Notes: generated by a model from the letters alone, not told the origin. Shown: positions 7,929 through 15,070, counted from the stretch's first letter. The stretch: DNA of 30,096 nt from DATEUP01 sp041485285 (GCA_041485285.1 JBGPJF010000025.1:1-30096); one strand, 5' to 3'. A program made the numbers and translations.

Positions 7929-8240
7929 ATGGCGGCGAAGCGAACGGGGAGCGGCGGCAAGGCGAAGGGCCCGGGCATCACGGTGCCGAAGGGGTGGACG
8001 GTGGACAAGGGGGGCAAATCGATGAGCCTCCAGGTGGAGACGAAGGACTTCCTCGAGGCGGTCGGCCTGATCAACGCGATCGCGCCGATCGCGGAGGAAG
8101 TGGAGCACCACCCGGACTTCCACCTCGAGCGGTGGAACCAGCTGAGGGTCACGACCTACAGTCATGATGTGGGGAAGCTCACGGAGCGGGACGAGAATCT
8201 GGCAAAGCGGATCAACGAAGTGTTGGATCGGCGGCGGTGA
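7929..8240 (+). CDS. Pterin-4a-carbinolamine dehydratase-like protein (103 aa)
   Basis: Small protein of the PCD/DCoH family, which dehydrates 4a-hydroxy-tetrahydropterin; in many prokaryotes without aromatic amino-acid hydroxylases it acts on molybdopterin-related pterins or has an unknown role. The signature is EVEHHPDFHLERWNQLRV with His60-His61-Pro62, and the third active-site position is in YSHDVGKLTERD (His79, Asp80), where the family usually reads THDxGGLTxxD. The N-terminal 20 residues are basic and Gly-rich and probably unstructured. It starts with ATG eight nt after the M24 gene. No aromatic hydroxylase is in the window. Confidence 0.85.
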   Translation: MAAKRTGSGGKAKGPGITVPKGWTVDKGGKSMSLQVETKDFLEAVGLINAIAPIAEEVEHHPDFHLERWNQLRVTTYSHDVGKLTERDENLAKRINEVLDRRR

Positions 8241-8266
8241 GGGGAGCCTCGCGGGGAGACGGGACG

Positions 8267-8659
8267 ATGCCGAACTTCGAGGTCTCCGGCAAGGCCGCGC
8301 GCGAGAAGGCCCAAAAGGAGTACGACGCCGGGTGGAACTTGCGTCCCGCGCAGGGCGTGCCTGGGGAGGTCGTCGAGGCGCTTCGTGCCGAGGCGGCTCT
8401 CCTGCCCGCCGTCAAGGCGCTCACGCTCGCCGATGCCCGGGACGACGATGGCGGGCCGACCCGCGTCGTGGTGGGCGTGCGCGTAGACCCGAAAGGCCCT
8501 ACCCGTTTCGAGGAGGCCGTGGCGCGCCTGCGGGCGGCGGTGGACACGGTGCCAAAGCCGAAGCTTGCCCTTTTCTTTCTGCCCCTTGACGATGAGGTGG
8601 ACACGACGATGGTAGACGAGAGCCCAAATCCGTACGTGATTTTCGTCCGTGGGCCGTGA
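8267..8659 (+). CDS. Hypothetical protein (130 aa)
   Basis: I do not recognise this protein. It is soluble, with alternating helices and strands: an N-terminal helix (VSGKAAREKAQKEYDAGWN), a helix VPGEVVEALRAEAALLPAV, the strand pair TRVVVGVRVDPKG, helix RFEEAVARLRAAVDTV, strand KLALFFLPLDD and the end NPYVIFVRGP. A two-layer alpha/beta fold is plausible. The ATG at 8267 has GGGGAGACGGGA before it; an in-frame GTG at 8237 overlaps the stop of the preceding gene and is a second possible start. It is the last gene of the cysS run, before a tRNA on the other strand. Confidence 0.7.
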   Translation: MPNFEVSGKAAREKAQKEYDAGWNLRPAQGVPGEVVEALRAEAALLPAVKALTLADARDDDGGPTRVVVGVRVDPKGPTRFEEAVARLRAAVDTVPKPKLALFFLPLDDEVDTTMVDESPNPYVIFVRGP

Positions 8660-8683
8660 GCGGGCGCGCGCGCAGGAGAGGGA

Positions 8684-8758
8684 AGCCCACGGGGAGATTT
8701 GAACTCCCGGCATGCAGTTTACAAAACTGCCGCTCTGACCAGGCTGAGCCACGTGGGC
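8684..8758 (-). tRNA. tRNA-Thr (anticodon TGT)
   Basis: Read on the minus strand the cloverleaf is complete: acceptor GCCCACG/CGTGGGC, D-stem GCTC/GAGC with loop AGCCTGGTCA, anticodon stem GCAGT/ACTGC around TTTGTAA (anticodon TGT, complementary to 8721-8723), five-base variable loop, T-arm GGGAG-TTCAAAT-CTCCC. The discriminator is T(U)73 and CCA is not encoded. It lies about 50 nt downstream of the PKD lipoprotein gene on the same strand, with a TTTTT tract (8793-8797) between them. Confidence 0.95.
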
Positions 8759-8792
8759 ACTTGGTGCGCGCGCGCAAGACCGCGCCGCGTGG

Positions 8793-8797
8793 AAAAA
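8793..8797 (-). terminator. Short T tract after PKD gene (possible archaeal terminator)
   Basis: On the minus strand CCTTTTTCC begins 12 nt after the PKD gene stop codon. Archaeal RNA polymerase can stop at such U-rich stretches without a hairpin. It is short and the tRNA-Thr follows, so read-through is possible. Confidence 0.3.
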
Positions 8798-8808
8798 GGT
8801 TCTGATCG

Positions 8809-9927
8809 TCAGGCGATCTGCGTCGGCACGGCCTCGTACGTGGTGACGGCTGTTGTGAGGCGCCAGAAGAAGAGGGGCTCCGGCACAAACCCGCTCTGGC
8901 CGTCGACGACTCCGCCGTTCAGGTCCACGGCCGTGATTTCGATGACCCACACGCCCCGGCCCTTTTGGCCAAGGTAGGCGTCGCCGAGGACGGCCGGTAC
9001 ATCGCCAGCGGTGGCGGCGCGGGTCTGCACGGGGCTTGGGATGGCGTTCAGGTTGAACTCGAGCGTGATGTTGTCCCAGTTGCCCTGGGCCGTCTGCGAG
9101 GCCCCTTCGGGGCTGGTCACCGACATACGGATGACGTCGTTGGGCGAGCCCAACAAGGACGGGGGCAGGATGTCGGTCCAGTTGAGTCGGAAGACGATCT
9201 TCGTGATGTTGAGTTGGAACACTTCGACCGTCGTGGTCTTCGTCTGGTTGGCGATCGTGAAGTTGCGGCTCTCGGGGAGCTGGTTGGTCCGCTCCGTGAA
9301 TTCGACATTGTACGTGTGGAGGTCGGCGAATACGGTCGTGGTCGCGCGCGCGTGGGCGCCGTTGTCGTCGGTGACCTCGAGGGCCACGTCGAACTGCCCG
9401 GTGTCGGTGTAGGCGTGGGCGACTTCGGAGGTCGAGGCGGTCGCGCCGTCGCCGAAGCTCCAGACATACGCGGCGATGCGGCCGTCGGGGTCGTGGGAGA
9501 GCGCTGCCGAGAACGCAATCGGCTCCTTCGCGAAGTAGGGCCCAGGGCTCGTGTCGAGGATTGCGGTGGGCGGCGCGTTCACGGTGAGGTTGGCGGCGTG
9601 GCTGTTGGACGCCCCGTGGATGTCGGTGACGGTGAGCGTGACGGCGTAGGTGCCGTGGACCGCGTAGGCATGCGATACGACCGAATTGACTTCGGGCAGG
9701 CTGCCGTCGCCGAAGTTCCATTGGTAGGTCGAGATGTCGCCTTCCGGGTCGTGCGACGCGTTCCCGTTGAAGACGACCGTTTCGCCGACCTCGACGACTT
9801 CCCGCCCGAGGTCGAAGGATGCCACCGGCGGGAGGTTGGAGGAGGTGGGCGCGGTGCAGCCGGCGACCAGGACCGCCGCGCACGCGGTAAGGGCGGCGAG
9901 CGCGAACCGCTGGGGGGGGTGCCGCAT
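8809..9927 (-). CDS. Secreted PKD-domain lipoprotein (372 aa)
   Basis: Predicted cell-surface protein. Residues 1-24 form a lipoprotein signal peptide (RFALAALTACAAVLVAGC) whose lipobox Cys24 would anchor it to the outer face of the membrane. Two PKD domains follow: about 32-117 (VASFDLGREVVEVGETV; WNFGDGS) and 118-202 (FSAALSHDPDGRIAAYVWSF, then GDGA). Both keep the WxFGDG core. The C-terminal 170 residues are a beta-rich domain with proprotein-convertase-P-like features (VWVIEITAVDLNGG) of uncertain family. Several N-x-S/T sequons suggest N-glycosylation. ATG 9927 is chosen because it places the signal peptide at the N-terminus; the TATA-like box at 9963-9971 lies about 40 nt before it. Surface display is inferred; binding partner unknown. 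Confidence 0.88.
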   Translation of the reverse strand: MRHPPQRFALAALTACAAVLVAGCTAPTSSNLPPVASFDLGREVVEVGETVVFNGNASHDPEGDISTYQWNFGDGSLPEVNSVVSHAYAVHGTYAVTLTVTDIHGASNSHAANLTVNAPPTAILDTSPGPYFAKEPIAFSAALSHDPDGRIAAYVWSFGDGATASTSEVAHAYTDTGQFDVALEVTDDNGAHARATTTVFADLHTYNVEFTERTNQLPESRNFTIANQTKTTTVEVFQLNITKIVFRLNWTDILPPSLLGSPNDVIRMSVTSPEGASQTAQGNWDNITLEFNLNAIPSPVQTRAATAGDVPAVLGDAYLGQKGRGVWVIEITAVDLNGGVVDGQSGFVPEPLFFWRLTTAVTTYEAVPTQIA

Positions 9928-9957
9928 GTTGCCACGCTCGGTTCGCGCGACGGGGCG

Positions 9958-9972
9958 CTTTGCCTTAATAGT
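9958..9972. promoter_or_regulatory. Shared TATA-like box between divergent PKD and Trm9-like genes
   Basis: TTTGCCTTAATAGTT is the only A+T-rich island between the two divergent genes. On the plus strand TTAATA (9964-9969) is centred about 31 nt before the ATG at 9998, which fits a leaderless or nearly leaderless mRNA. On the minus strand CTATTAAGG lies about 40 nt before the PKD start. One box may serve both directions. Confidence 0.5.
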
Positions 9973-9997
9973 TTGGGAAAGTGTGGGAAAGGGCGCA

Positions 9998-10654
9998 ATG
10001 CCCAAACCGGCTGGCGCCTCCGGGGCCTGGGATGCGGAGGCCGTCTACGATGCGATCGCCGAGGCGTGGGTGAAAACGCGCAGTGGCCCCTGGCCTGAGG
10101 TGCGCGAATTCCTCGAAGCGGTGCCGCGGGGCGCTCGCTTGGTGGACGTCGGGGCGGGGAGCGGGCGGTACCTGAAGGTGGAGGAGGCGCGGGGCCTTGC
10201 GCTCGTGGGGATCGATGTGTCGCGCGGCCAGTTGGCGGTCGCCCGGCGCGAAGCCCCGGCCGCGCATTTGGTCCGTGCCGACGCCCGCGCGCTGCCGGTG
10301 CGCGCCGAAGCGGCCGACGCGGTGATGCTCGTGGCGGTGGTCCACCACCTCGAGCGGCGCGAAGAGCGCATCGCGGCCCTGGCGGAAGCGCGCCGCGTGT
10401 TGAAGCCGAGGGGGCGGGCCCTGGTCACCTGTTGGAGCCGGGAGGCCGAGGTCTTCGACGGGGCGAGGCCGGCTCCCGGGGGGGGGCCGAGGGACTTCCT
10501 CGTCCCCTTCAAGGCGGAACAGGCCGCGCCGGTGGAGCGCTTTTTCCACGCCTACGACCCGGGAGAATTGGAGCGCGAAGCCATGCAGGCGGGCTTTTCA
10601 GCCGGTCGCGAGTGGACTGCGCGGGCGAACCGCTTCGTGGAAGCGCGCGCGTGA
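9998..10654 (+). CDS. Trm9/ALKBH8-like SAM-dependent methyltransferase (218 aa)
   Basis: Class I methyltransferase resembling the tRNA wobble-uridine carboxyl methyltransferases Trm9 (yeast) and the ALKBH8 methyltransferase domain. Family marks are visible in order: VYDAIAEAWVKTRSGPWPEV, the SAM-binding loop DVGAGSGRYL (eukaryotes DxGCGNGKYL), acidic GIDVSRGQL, RADARALPVRAEAADAVML, VHHLERREERIAALAEARRV, LKPRGRALVTCW, and the C-terminal DFLVPF...VERFFHAYDPGEL (Trm9: lVPW...RYYHvF..GEL). The eukaryotic enzyme works with the zinc protein Trm112; no partner is seen here. The ATG start is supported by the box at 9964-9969. It converges with the CARDB gene, two nt between stops. A tRNA modification role is likely; the substrate base is unproven. 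Confidence 0.82.
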   Translation: MPKPAGASGAWDAEAVYDAIAEAWVKTRSGPWPEVREFLEAVPRGARLVDVGAGSGRYLKVEEARGLALVGIDVSRGQLAVARREAPAAHLVRADARALPVRAEAADAVMLVAVVHHLERREERIAALAEARRVLKPRGRALVTCWSREAEVFDGARPAPGGGPRDFLVPFKAEQAAPVERFFHAYDPGELEREAMQAGFSAGREWTARANRFVEARA

Positions 10655-10656
10655 GT

Positions 10657-12090
10657 TCACGGAGGCGGTGGGGGCGCCTCGGGGGGCGGGGGTGTGCGCT
10701 CGCGGCGCCGCTGGAGCCGCGGCGCAAGCACCCAGGCGGCCGCAGCGCAGCCGGCCGCCCCCGCCACGAGGATGACCGGCCCGGGGATGCCGAAAGGGGA
10801 GGAGGGCGCGCTCACCGTGAGCGCGAGGTTCGCGCTGGAGTTTCCGGCGGTCTCCCCGTCGATCTCCACGCGCAGCGGGACGATGCCCGTCCGCGTGATC
10901 TGCGCCTCGAGGCGGACAACGGTCGAGCCGTTGGCCGAAACGGGCGCGAGGTTCGCGGTGGCGATCACTTGCGTCCCATCCTTGAGCAGGACGCGCGAGG
11001 GCGGGGAAGCGACCACCCCGTCATTGTGAACGCTTACATCGACGGCGAAGGTTTGCCCCGCCGTTGGGGCGGAGGGCGACGCCGTCGCATCCACCACGCG
11101 CAGCTGCGCACCGGCGGGCCGCACCGTGAGCATCAGGGTGCGGGACGCGCCCCCGGGGAACGACACGGCAGTGACATTGTGCGAGCCGGCGGCGACGGTC
11201 CAGTTGAATTCGACCACGGCGGTGCCGCCGTGGAGGAGGAAAAGTCCCCCGCGCGCTCCGGCCACCACGCCGTCGACGAGCACCTGCGCGGAGAGCCCCG
11301 TGATGTTCTTCGGGCCGGTATTCGTGAGTTCGACGAACACCTGGACTTGCTCGCCCTGCGAGGCAAAGGGGTTGGAAAGGCCAAGGGCGGTGAGGTCCAC
11401 CGGCGGCTCCGCCGCGTAATCGAAGAACGGGACGAGGGCTGAAAGGTGGCCTCCCGAGGGCGCCGGATCGTCGGGGATCGCGTCGACGAGGGTCTTGGGG
11501 CCGGGAGCCCCGCCCGGGGCCGGCATCAGTTCGACGGCGGCGGCGCGGCCGGGGTGGAGGAACGCGAACGAGCCCCGGCTGCCCGAGAGCTCGAGCATCC
11601 CGGTGCTCTCGTTCAGGACCGCGACCACGCCGAGTTCCGCAAAGGTCCGATTCTTCCATGTGAGGCCGTCGAAGAACGTCGCGTGCGAACCGTTGGGGAA
11701 CGACGGGGTAAGCTCGAAGTAGATCGCGTACACAAGCGCGTTGCCGGCGGGGAACCCTACGAGGTTGCCCGCCGGGTCCTCGGAGGCCGGCGCGTTGCCA
11801 TCGGGGCCGAACAGGTAGAGCGCAAGCGAGGCGTTGGCCGGGGGCCCGCGCCATCCGAGGGTGAGGAGGAAGAACCAATCCGTCCCGTTGTCCGCGGCGT
11901 AGAGGGCTTTCAGGTCGGCCGTGGCATTGGCGTCGGTGGGGTCGCCGATCGAGGTGCCGATCAGGTCGGCGGCCTCCCAGTCGGCAGCGCGCCCGTCGAC
12001 CCGAATGTCGGCCCCTGCGGCCCCCCCGGCGGGCCCGACCACCATCATGATTAGGGCCGCGGCGGCCACCCCGGCGGTCGATCGCTTCAC
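10657..12090 (-). CDS. Secreted, C-terminally anchored CARDB-like surface protein (477 aa)
   Basis: Predicted extracellular protein. Residues 1-26 are a Sec signal peptide (STAGVAAAALIMMVVGPAGG). The first 200 residues (IRVDGRAADWEAADLIG; DLKALYAADNGTDWFFLLTL) resemble the sugar-binding-like DOMON/CBM9-type surface domains that begin with DGxxxDW. Two CARDB-like beta-sandwich repeats follow, roughly 235-325 (VQVFVELTNTGPKNITGLSA) and 335-425 (FAVDVSVHNDGVVASPPSRV). A transmembrane helix (GPVILVAGAAGCAAAAWVLA), a basic stop and a Pro-rich tail (PPPPEAPPPPP) end it, so it is held in the membrane with a short cytoplasmic tail. Many N-x-S/T sequons are present. GTG overlaps the stop of the upstream gene as GTGA, and GGAGGG precedes it by eight bases. 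Confidence 0.85.
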   Translation of the reverse strand: MKRSTAGVAAAALIMMVVGPAGGAAGADIRVDGRAADWEAADLIGTSIGDPTDANATADLKALYAADNGTDWFFLLTLGWRGPPANASLALYLFGPDGNAPASEDPAGNLVGFPAGNALVYAIYFELTPSFPNGSHATFFDGLTWKNRTFAELGVVAVLNESTGMLELSGSRGSFAFLHPGRAAAVELMPAPGGAPGPKTLVDAIPDDPAPSGGHLSALVPFFDYAAEPPVDLTALGLSNPFASQGEQVQVFVELTNTGPKNITGLSAQVLVDGVVAGARGGLFLLHGGTAVVEFNWTVAAGSHNVTAVSFPGGASRTLMLTVRPAGAQLRVVDATASPSAPTAGQTFAVDVSVHNDGVVASPPSRVLLKDGTQVIATANLAPVSANGSTVVRLEAQITRTGIVPLRVEIDGETAGNSSANLALTVSAPSSPFGIPGPVILVAGAAGCAAAAWVLAPRLQRRRERTPPPPEAPPPPP

Positions 12091-13034
12091 GGTGGGAGCC
12101 CTCCGGCCACGAGCGGGGCGCCAACCACAAGCGACAGAAGCCCTTCGGCCGGGATTACGGCAGCGCGAGGGTCGTCGGCAAGCGCACCCTTGAGGTCGGC
12201 GGCCGCGCGCTCGATTTCGAGGGAGCGCAGCACGCCCGACGTTTCGGTCGGCGCGCCGATGAGGAAGGCCGCTTGGCGGGCCTTCAGCCGCTCCAAGAAC
12301 CCCGAGAGCAGCGCGCCGCGGGCCGCGTCGGCCCAGGCATCGGCGGCATTGGCAATCCCCGACATTGCGCGGAACTCGGAGAGGTCGCCGTCGAGGGAGA
12401 CGGGCGGCCGGATGATCTTGAAGTAGGTGGAGGTGGCCGCAAGCGATTGTCCGCGCCCTCCGTGCACGGCAGCGTCGTGGAGCGCGTAGTGCTTGAGCCG
12501 CGCCACGTCCTGCCGCAGGTGCGCGACGGTCTCAAGGGCAAGCCCCGGGGGCGGCCCGGCCGGTTTTGCGAAGCGCACACGCTCGTTGCGCAAGCCCTCC
12601 GGGAGCACGTCGGCAAGGGCAAGCCGGGGGCGCAGCGCGACCATCGGTGACCCCGACGCCCGCGCGAACCCCTCGTGGACGGCCTCGATGAGGCGGTCGA
12701 GTTCGCCCCCGAACAGGTCCGCGAGGATCTCGCGGGCCTCTTCCCCGGCCGGCGGGCCGCTGTCGGTCGTTGGAGGCGCGCAAAGCTTTGCGACCGCCTC
12801 GGAAACCACCCGCTCGGTAGCCGCCGCGCGAGCGCGCATCGCCGGCGCATCGGCCGCCCCCTTGGGCGCGCCCTGCGCGACGAGGTCCTCGGCAAGCCAT
12901 GCGCCAAGGGCTTTGGCCTGCTGCGGGCCTAAGTCGCCGAGCGCGGCCGCCTCGATCTTGGGCCAGGGCTCGCTGGCGTCAACCATGGCGACCGCGCGCG
13001 CTAAGAAGACGGAAAACTGGTTCTCGAGAACCAC
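12087..13034 (-). CDS. Hypothetical helical protein, translationally coupled to CARDB gene (315 aa)
   Basis: I do not recognise this protein. It is Ala-rich and mostly helical (for example AKALGAWLAEDLVAQ, AREILADLFGGELDRLIEAV, VAHLRQDVARLKHYALHDAA), without a signal peptide; a hydrophobic C-terminal stretch (AEGLLSLVVGAPLVAGGLPP) is too short and Pro-rich for a sure membrane span. The longest frame begins at a GTG inside a 16-bp palindrome; ATG 12986 (residue 17) is the alternative, which would leave the palindrome in the promoter/leader. Neither has a good ribosome site. Its stop overlaps the CARDB gene by four bases, so the two products are probably made together; a cytoplasmic partner of the surface protein is one inference. 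Confidence 0.7.
   Translation of the reverse strand: MVLENQFSVFLARAVAMVDASEPWPKIEAAALGDLGPQQAKALGAWLAEDLVAQGAPKGAADAPAMRARAAATERVVSEAVAKLCAPPTTDSGPPAGEEAREILADLFGGELDRLIEAVHEGFARASGSPMVALRPRLALADVLPEGLRNERVRFAKPAGPPPGLALETVAHLRQDVARLKHYALHDAAVHGGRGQSLAATSTYFKIIRPPVSLDGDLSEFRAMSGIANAADAWADAARGALLSGFLERLKARQAAFLIGAPTETSGVLRSLEIERAAADLKGALADDPRAAVIPAEGLLSLVVGAPLVAGGLPP
13018..13033. promoter_or_regulatory. 16-bp perfect palindrome at start of the 315-aa gene (candidate operator)
   Basis: TGGTTCTCGAGAACCA is perfectly self-complementary and covers the first codons of the longest reading of the minus-strand gene. A further half-site CGAGAAC follows at 13035-13041. If the true start is ATG 12986, the palindrome sits about 30 nt upstream, where an archaeal repressor would act. 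Confidence 0.4.
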
Positions 13035-13062
13035 CGAGAACGCGGGACTTTGAATGGTCCAA

Positions 13063-13105
13063 CCTCCGGGCTTTGATGGCGCCTAAACGCCACGAAGCCC
13101 GGAGG
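13063..13105 (-). terminator. Long hairpin downstream of ftsZ
   Basis: CCTCCGGGCTT (13063-13073) pairs perfectly with AAGCCCGGAGG (13095-13105), and the interior TGGCG/CGCCA extends the stem after a small mismatch. It lies about 25 nt after the ftsZ stop codon on the minus strand. There is no U tract, so it may protect the mRNA 3' end rather than end transcription. Confidence 0.5.
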
Positions 13106-13130
13106 CCAGATGAAGGTTGTCCGGAGGTCT

Positions 13131-14240
13131 TCAGTGGACGGCGTCGAGCCCCACGCGCCCGGACGAGGCGGGGACTTCGCTCTCTGCGCGGGTCCCCGTG
13201 AGTTCGCTGCCGGTCACGCCGGTGAGGACGATCATGACGCTGATCTTCCCCTGGTACTCGGGTTCAACGGACGCGCCCCAGATGATGCGGGCGCCGGGCT
13301 GGACCCGCGCGCCGATGAGCGCAGCGACTTCCTGCGCTTCCTGGAGCGTCATGTCCGGCCCGCCGGTGACCTTGACAAGGACGCCGGAAGCCTGGCTCAC
13401 GTCGTACTCAAGCAGCGGCGAGGTGAGTGCGTCCTCGACGGCCTGGCGAGCGCGGTTGTTCTTCTCGTTGCTCTCGCCGACGCCGACCACGGCGATCCCT
13501 GCGTTCTGCATGATCGTCTTGAGGTCGTTGTAGTCGAGGTTGACGAGGCCGGGCTTGGTGACCATCTCAATGAGGCCCTTGATGGAGTGGTTCAGCAGCT
13601 CGTCGACGATCTTGAACGCGGCGTTGATCGGGAGGTTGGGCACCATCTCGAGCAACTTGTCGTTCGGGATCGTCACGACCGTGTCGGCGACCGAGCGCAG
13701 GCGGTTGAGCCCGTGGTCGGCGTTTTCCTGGCGCGCCTTGCCTTCCGCGCTGAAGGGCTTGGTGGCAAACACGATGGTGAGCGCCCCTGCTTCCTTGGCA
13801 AGCTGCGCCACGACGGGGGCAGCGCCGGTGCCGGTGCCGCCGCCGAGTCCGCAGGTCACGAAGACGATGTCGGCGTGCTCGACGGCCTTCTTGAGTTCGG
13901 CCTCCGCCTCGCGGGCGGACTTCTCGCCCACGGTCGGGATCGCGCCGGCGCCGAGGCCGCGCGTGAGGTTCTTGCCAAGCAGGATCTTGCGGTTCGCGTG
14001 GACCTGGCGCAGGTGCACGGCGTCCGTGTTGCAGGCAATGAGTTCGGCCCCGCGGACCCCTTCTTCCATGAGGCGCGTGATCGTGTTCGAGCCGCCGCCG
14101 CCGCACCCGACGACCTTGATCGTCAGCGTGATCGACTTGAGGAGCTCCTCGAGCTCCGCGTCCCCATCAGCAATCTCAGCCTTCGCGTTGTTTGCCGCCG
14201 CTTCGTGGCGGGCCATCCCGTTTGTAATCAGTGAGTCCAT
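13131..14240 (-). CDS. ftsZ: Cell division protein FtsZ (369 aa)
   Basis: Tubulin-like GTPase that forms the division ring under the membrane. The N-terminal domain has VVGCGGGGSNTITRL (about 43-57), CNTDAVHL (70-77) and the tubulin signature GGGTGTG (133-139) in CGLGGGTGTGAAPVVAQLAK; the T7 synergy loop is LVNLDYNDLKTIM. The C-terminal subdomain is complete (VRVxGP-like LVKVTGGPDMTLQEAQEVAA; IIWGASVEPEYQGKISVMIV). ATG 14240 is chosen because GGAAGGG lies six bases upstream; another ATG at 14246 is too close to that site, and a longer frame begins at 14309. Archaea often carry two FtsZ paralogues (FtsZ1 and FtsZ2); which one this is cannot be settled by eye. No sepF is nearby. The leader is about 110 nt from the TATA box at 14377-14389. 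Confidence 0.97.
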   Translation of the reverse strand: MDSLITNGMARHEAAANNAKAEIADGDAELEELLKSITLTIKVVGCGGGGSNTITRLMEEGVRGAELIACNTDAVHLRQVHANRKILLGKNLTRGLGAGAIPTVGEKSAREAEAELKKAVEHADIVFVTCGLGGGTGTGAAPVVAQLAKEAGALTIVFATKPFSAEGKARQENADHGLNRLRSVADTVVTIPNDKLLEMVPNLPINAAFKIVDELLNHSIKGLIEMVTKPGLVNLDYNDLKTIMQNAGIAVVGVGESNEKNNRARQAVEDALTSPLLEYDVSQASGVLVKVTGGPDMTLQEAQEVAALIGARVQPGARIIWGASVEPEYQGKISVMIVLTGVTGSELTGTRAESEVPASSGRVGLDAVH

Positions 14241-14376
14241 TTGCATCCCTTCCGGTCGGTCGTTCGCTCTCTTGGCGCGAGCCCAAGGCCCCCGGAGGCG
14301 CGTTCGCACGAAGCGACGTGCTCGGGAGTCAAGCGACCTGCGTTAGAGGCATCCCGGCGGTCTATCACGCGAACCC

Positions 14377-14389
14377 CTATATAAAAAAT
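14377..14389 (-). promoter_or_regulatory. Probable ftsZ TATA box
   Basis: On the minus strand this reads ATTTTTTATATAG, the strongest TATA-like element in the window. Transcription would begin about 25 nt downstream (near 14355), giving an ftsZ leader of about 110 nt. A plus-strand reading is possible but would leave a 160-nt leader for the regulator, which has a nearer box. Confidence 0.55.
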
Positions 14390-14536
14390 CGGAGAGGCCA
14401 GAGGAGCCCGGGGGGGAGGGGGGTTTCGCGTGCGCCCGCGCGAGGGACTTGCCGTTCCGTAAATATGGGAGAAATATGGAAAGTGGATTCGGCCGGGCCG
14501 GTGTGATAATCATGCCAGTAAGCGCGGGGCGGGAGG

Positions 14537-14545
14537 TTAATTATC
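14537..14545 (+). promoter_or_regulatory. TATA-like box of the wHTH regulator
   Basis: TTAATTATC is centred about 33 nt before the ATG at 14574. The spacing predicts a leaderless or very short-leader mRNA, and there is no ribosome site before the ATG. Confidence 0.5.
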
Positions 14546-14573
14546 GGTTGCACGCGCCTATAGTTGGGGTCGA

Positions 14574-14987
14574 ATGATGGAAAGCGCCTTGGTGGAAGTG
14601 TTCTCGGACGAGCTGAACTTGCGAATGATCTCGGCAGTGACGGAGCGGCCGCGCAGTGCGCGCGAGCTCGCCCTGCTGCTGAAGATTCCGGTCTCGCGGA
14701 CCTACCGCCGGATCAAGCGCCTCGAAAACGAGGGCATCCTGGCGGTGCGCGACCGCGTGCCGTCGGGCTTCGGCAAGCGCGAGAACCTCTACGAGTCGAG
14801 GCTAAGGAGCTTCGAGATCGTTTACGAGGTGGGCGCGGTCCACATGAACTGCGTGGTGGACGGCCGGGAGCCTGTCCGGTACGACGAGCAGTTCCGCGAT
14901 GAGATCATGGCGAAGCTCGCGGCCCCCTGGTCGGAGTCGGCCGACGCGCTGGCAGCGCCGGTGGGCGGCCCGACCCCGACGGGTTGA
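14574..14987 (+). CDS. Winged helix-turn-helix transcriptional regulator (137 aa)
   Basis: ArsR-like DNA-binding protein. The winged helix occupies residues about 5-75: a first helix EVFSDELNLRMISAVTERPR, the helix-turn-helix SARELALLLKIPVSRTYRRI, and the wing KRLENEGILAVRDRVPSGFG-KREN. The C-terminal half (LRSFEIVYEVGAVHMNCVVD) is a short alpha/beta tail that could dimerise; no metal-binding Cys/His cluster is present apart from one Cys, so metal sensing is doubtful. ATG codons at 14574 and 14577 are adjacent and either may start. It is divergent from ftsZ and might regulate it or itself; the shared region holds two TATA-like boxes. A hairpin terminator follows. Confidence 0.85.
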   Translation: MMESALVEVFSDELNLRMISAVTERPRSARELALLLKIPVSRTYRRIKRLENEGILAVRDRVPSGFGKRENLYESRLRSFEIVYEVGAVHMNCVVDGREPVRYDEQFRDEIMAKLAAPWSESADALAAPVGGPTPTG

Positions 14988-15025
14988 TCAGGATCGATCG
15001 GCAGCCCTGGATAACCCCCCAGGGC

Positions 15026-15070
15026 GGCGCGGGGACCGGCGGTCGGCACCGCCGGCCTCGCGCCTTTTTT
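15026..15070 (+). terminator. Hairpin plus T6 tract after the regulator gene
   Basis: GGCGCGGGGACCGGCGGT pairs with ACCGCCGGCCTCGCGCC across a CGGC loop with one small bulge, and TTTTTT (15065-15070) follows at once. This has the form of a bacterial intrinsic terminator. It lies 38 nt after the regulator stop and 60 nt before the metallo-beta-lactamase gene. In archaea the T tract alone may suffice. Confidence 0.75.

Larger units (their letters stand above)
14241..14573. other. Divergent intergenic region between ftsZ and the wHTH regulator
   Basis: This 333-nt region holds no convincing gene. It contains two A+T-rich islands in otherwise G+C-rich DNA: CTATATAAAAAAT (14377-14389) and TTAATTATC (14537-14545), listed separately, plus CGTAAATATGGGAGAAATATG near 14458-14478, a direct repeat of AAATATGG(A/G) that could be a further promoter or binding site. 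Confidence 0.5.

Noticed and set aside
8162..9883. Minus-strand open frame of about 573 codons
   Set aside because: It runs through the PKD gene in another frame and through tRNA-Thr and other genes; the product is Arg/His-rich without domains.
10657..13034. A secretion system made of the CARDB protein and its coupled neighbour
   Set aside because: The neighbour has no ATPase, pilin or membrane motif; translational coupling alone does not support a system call.
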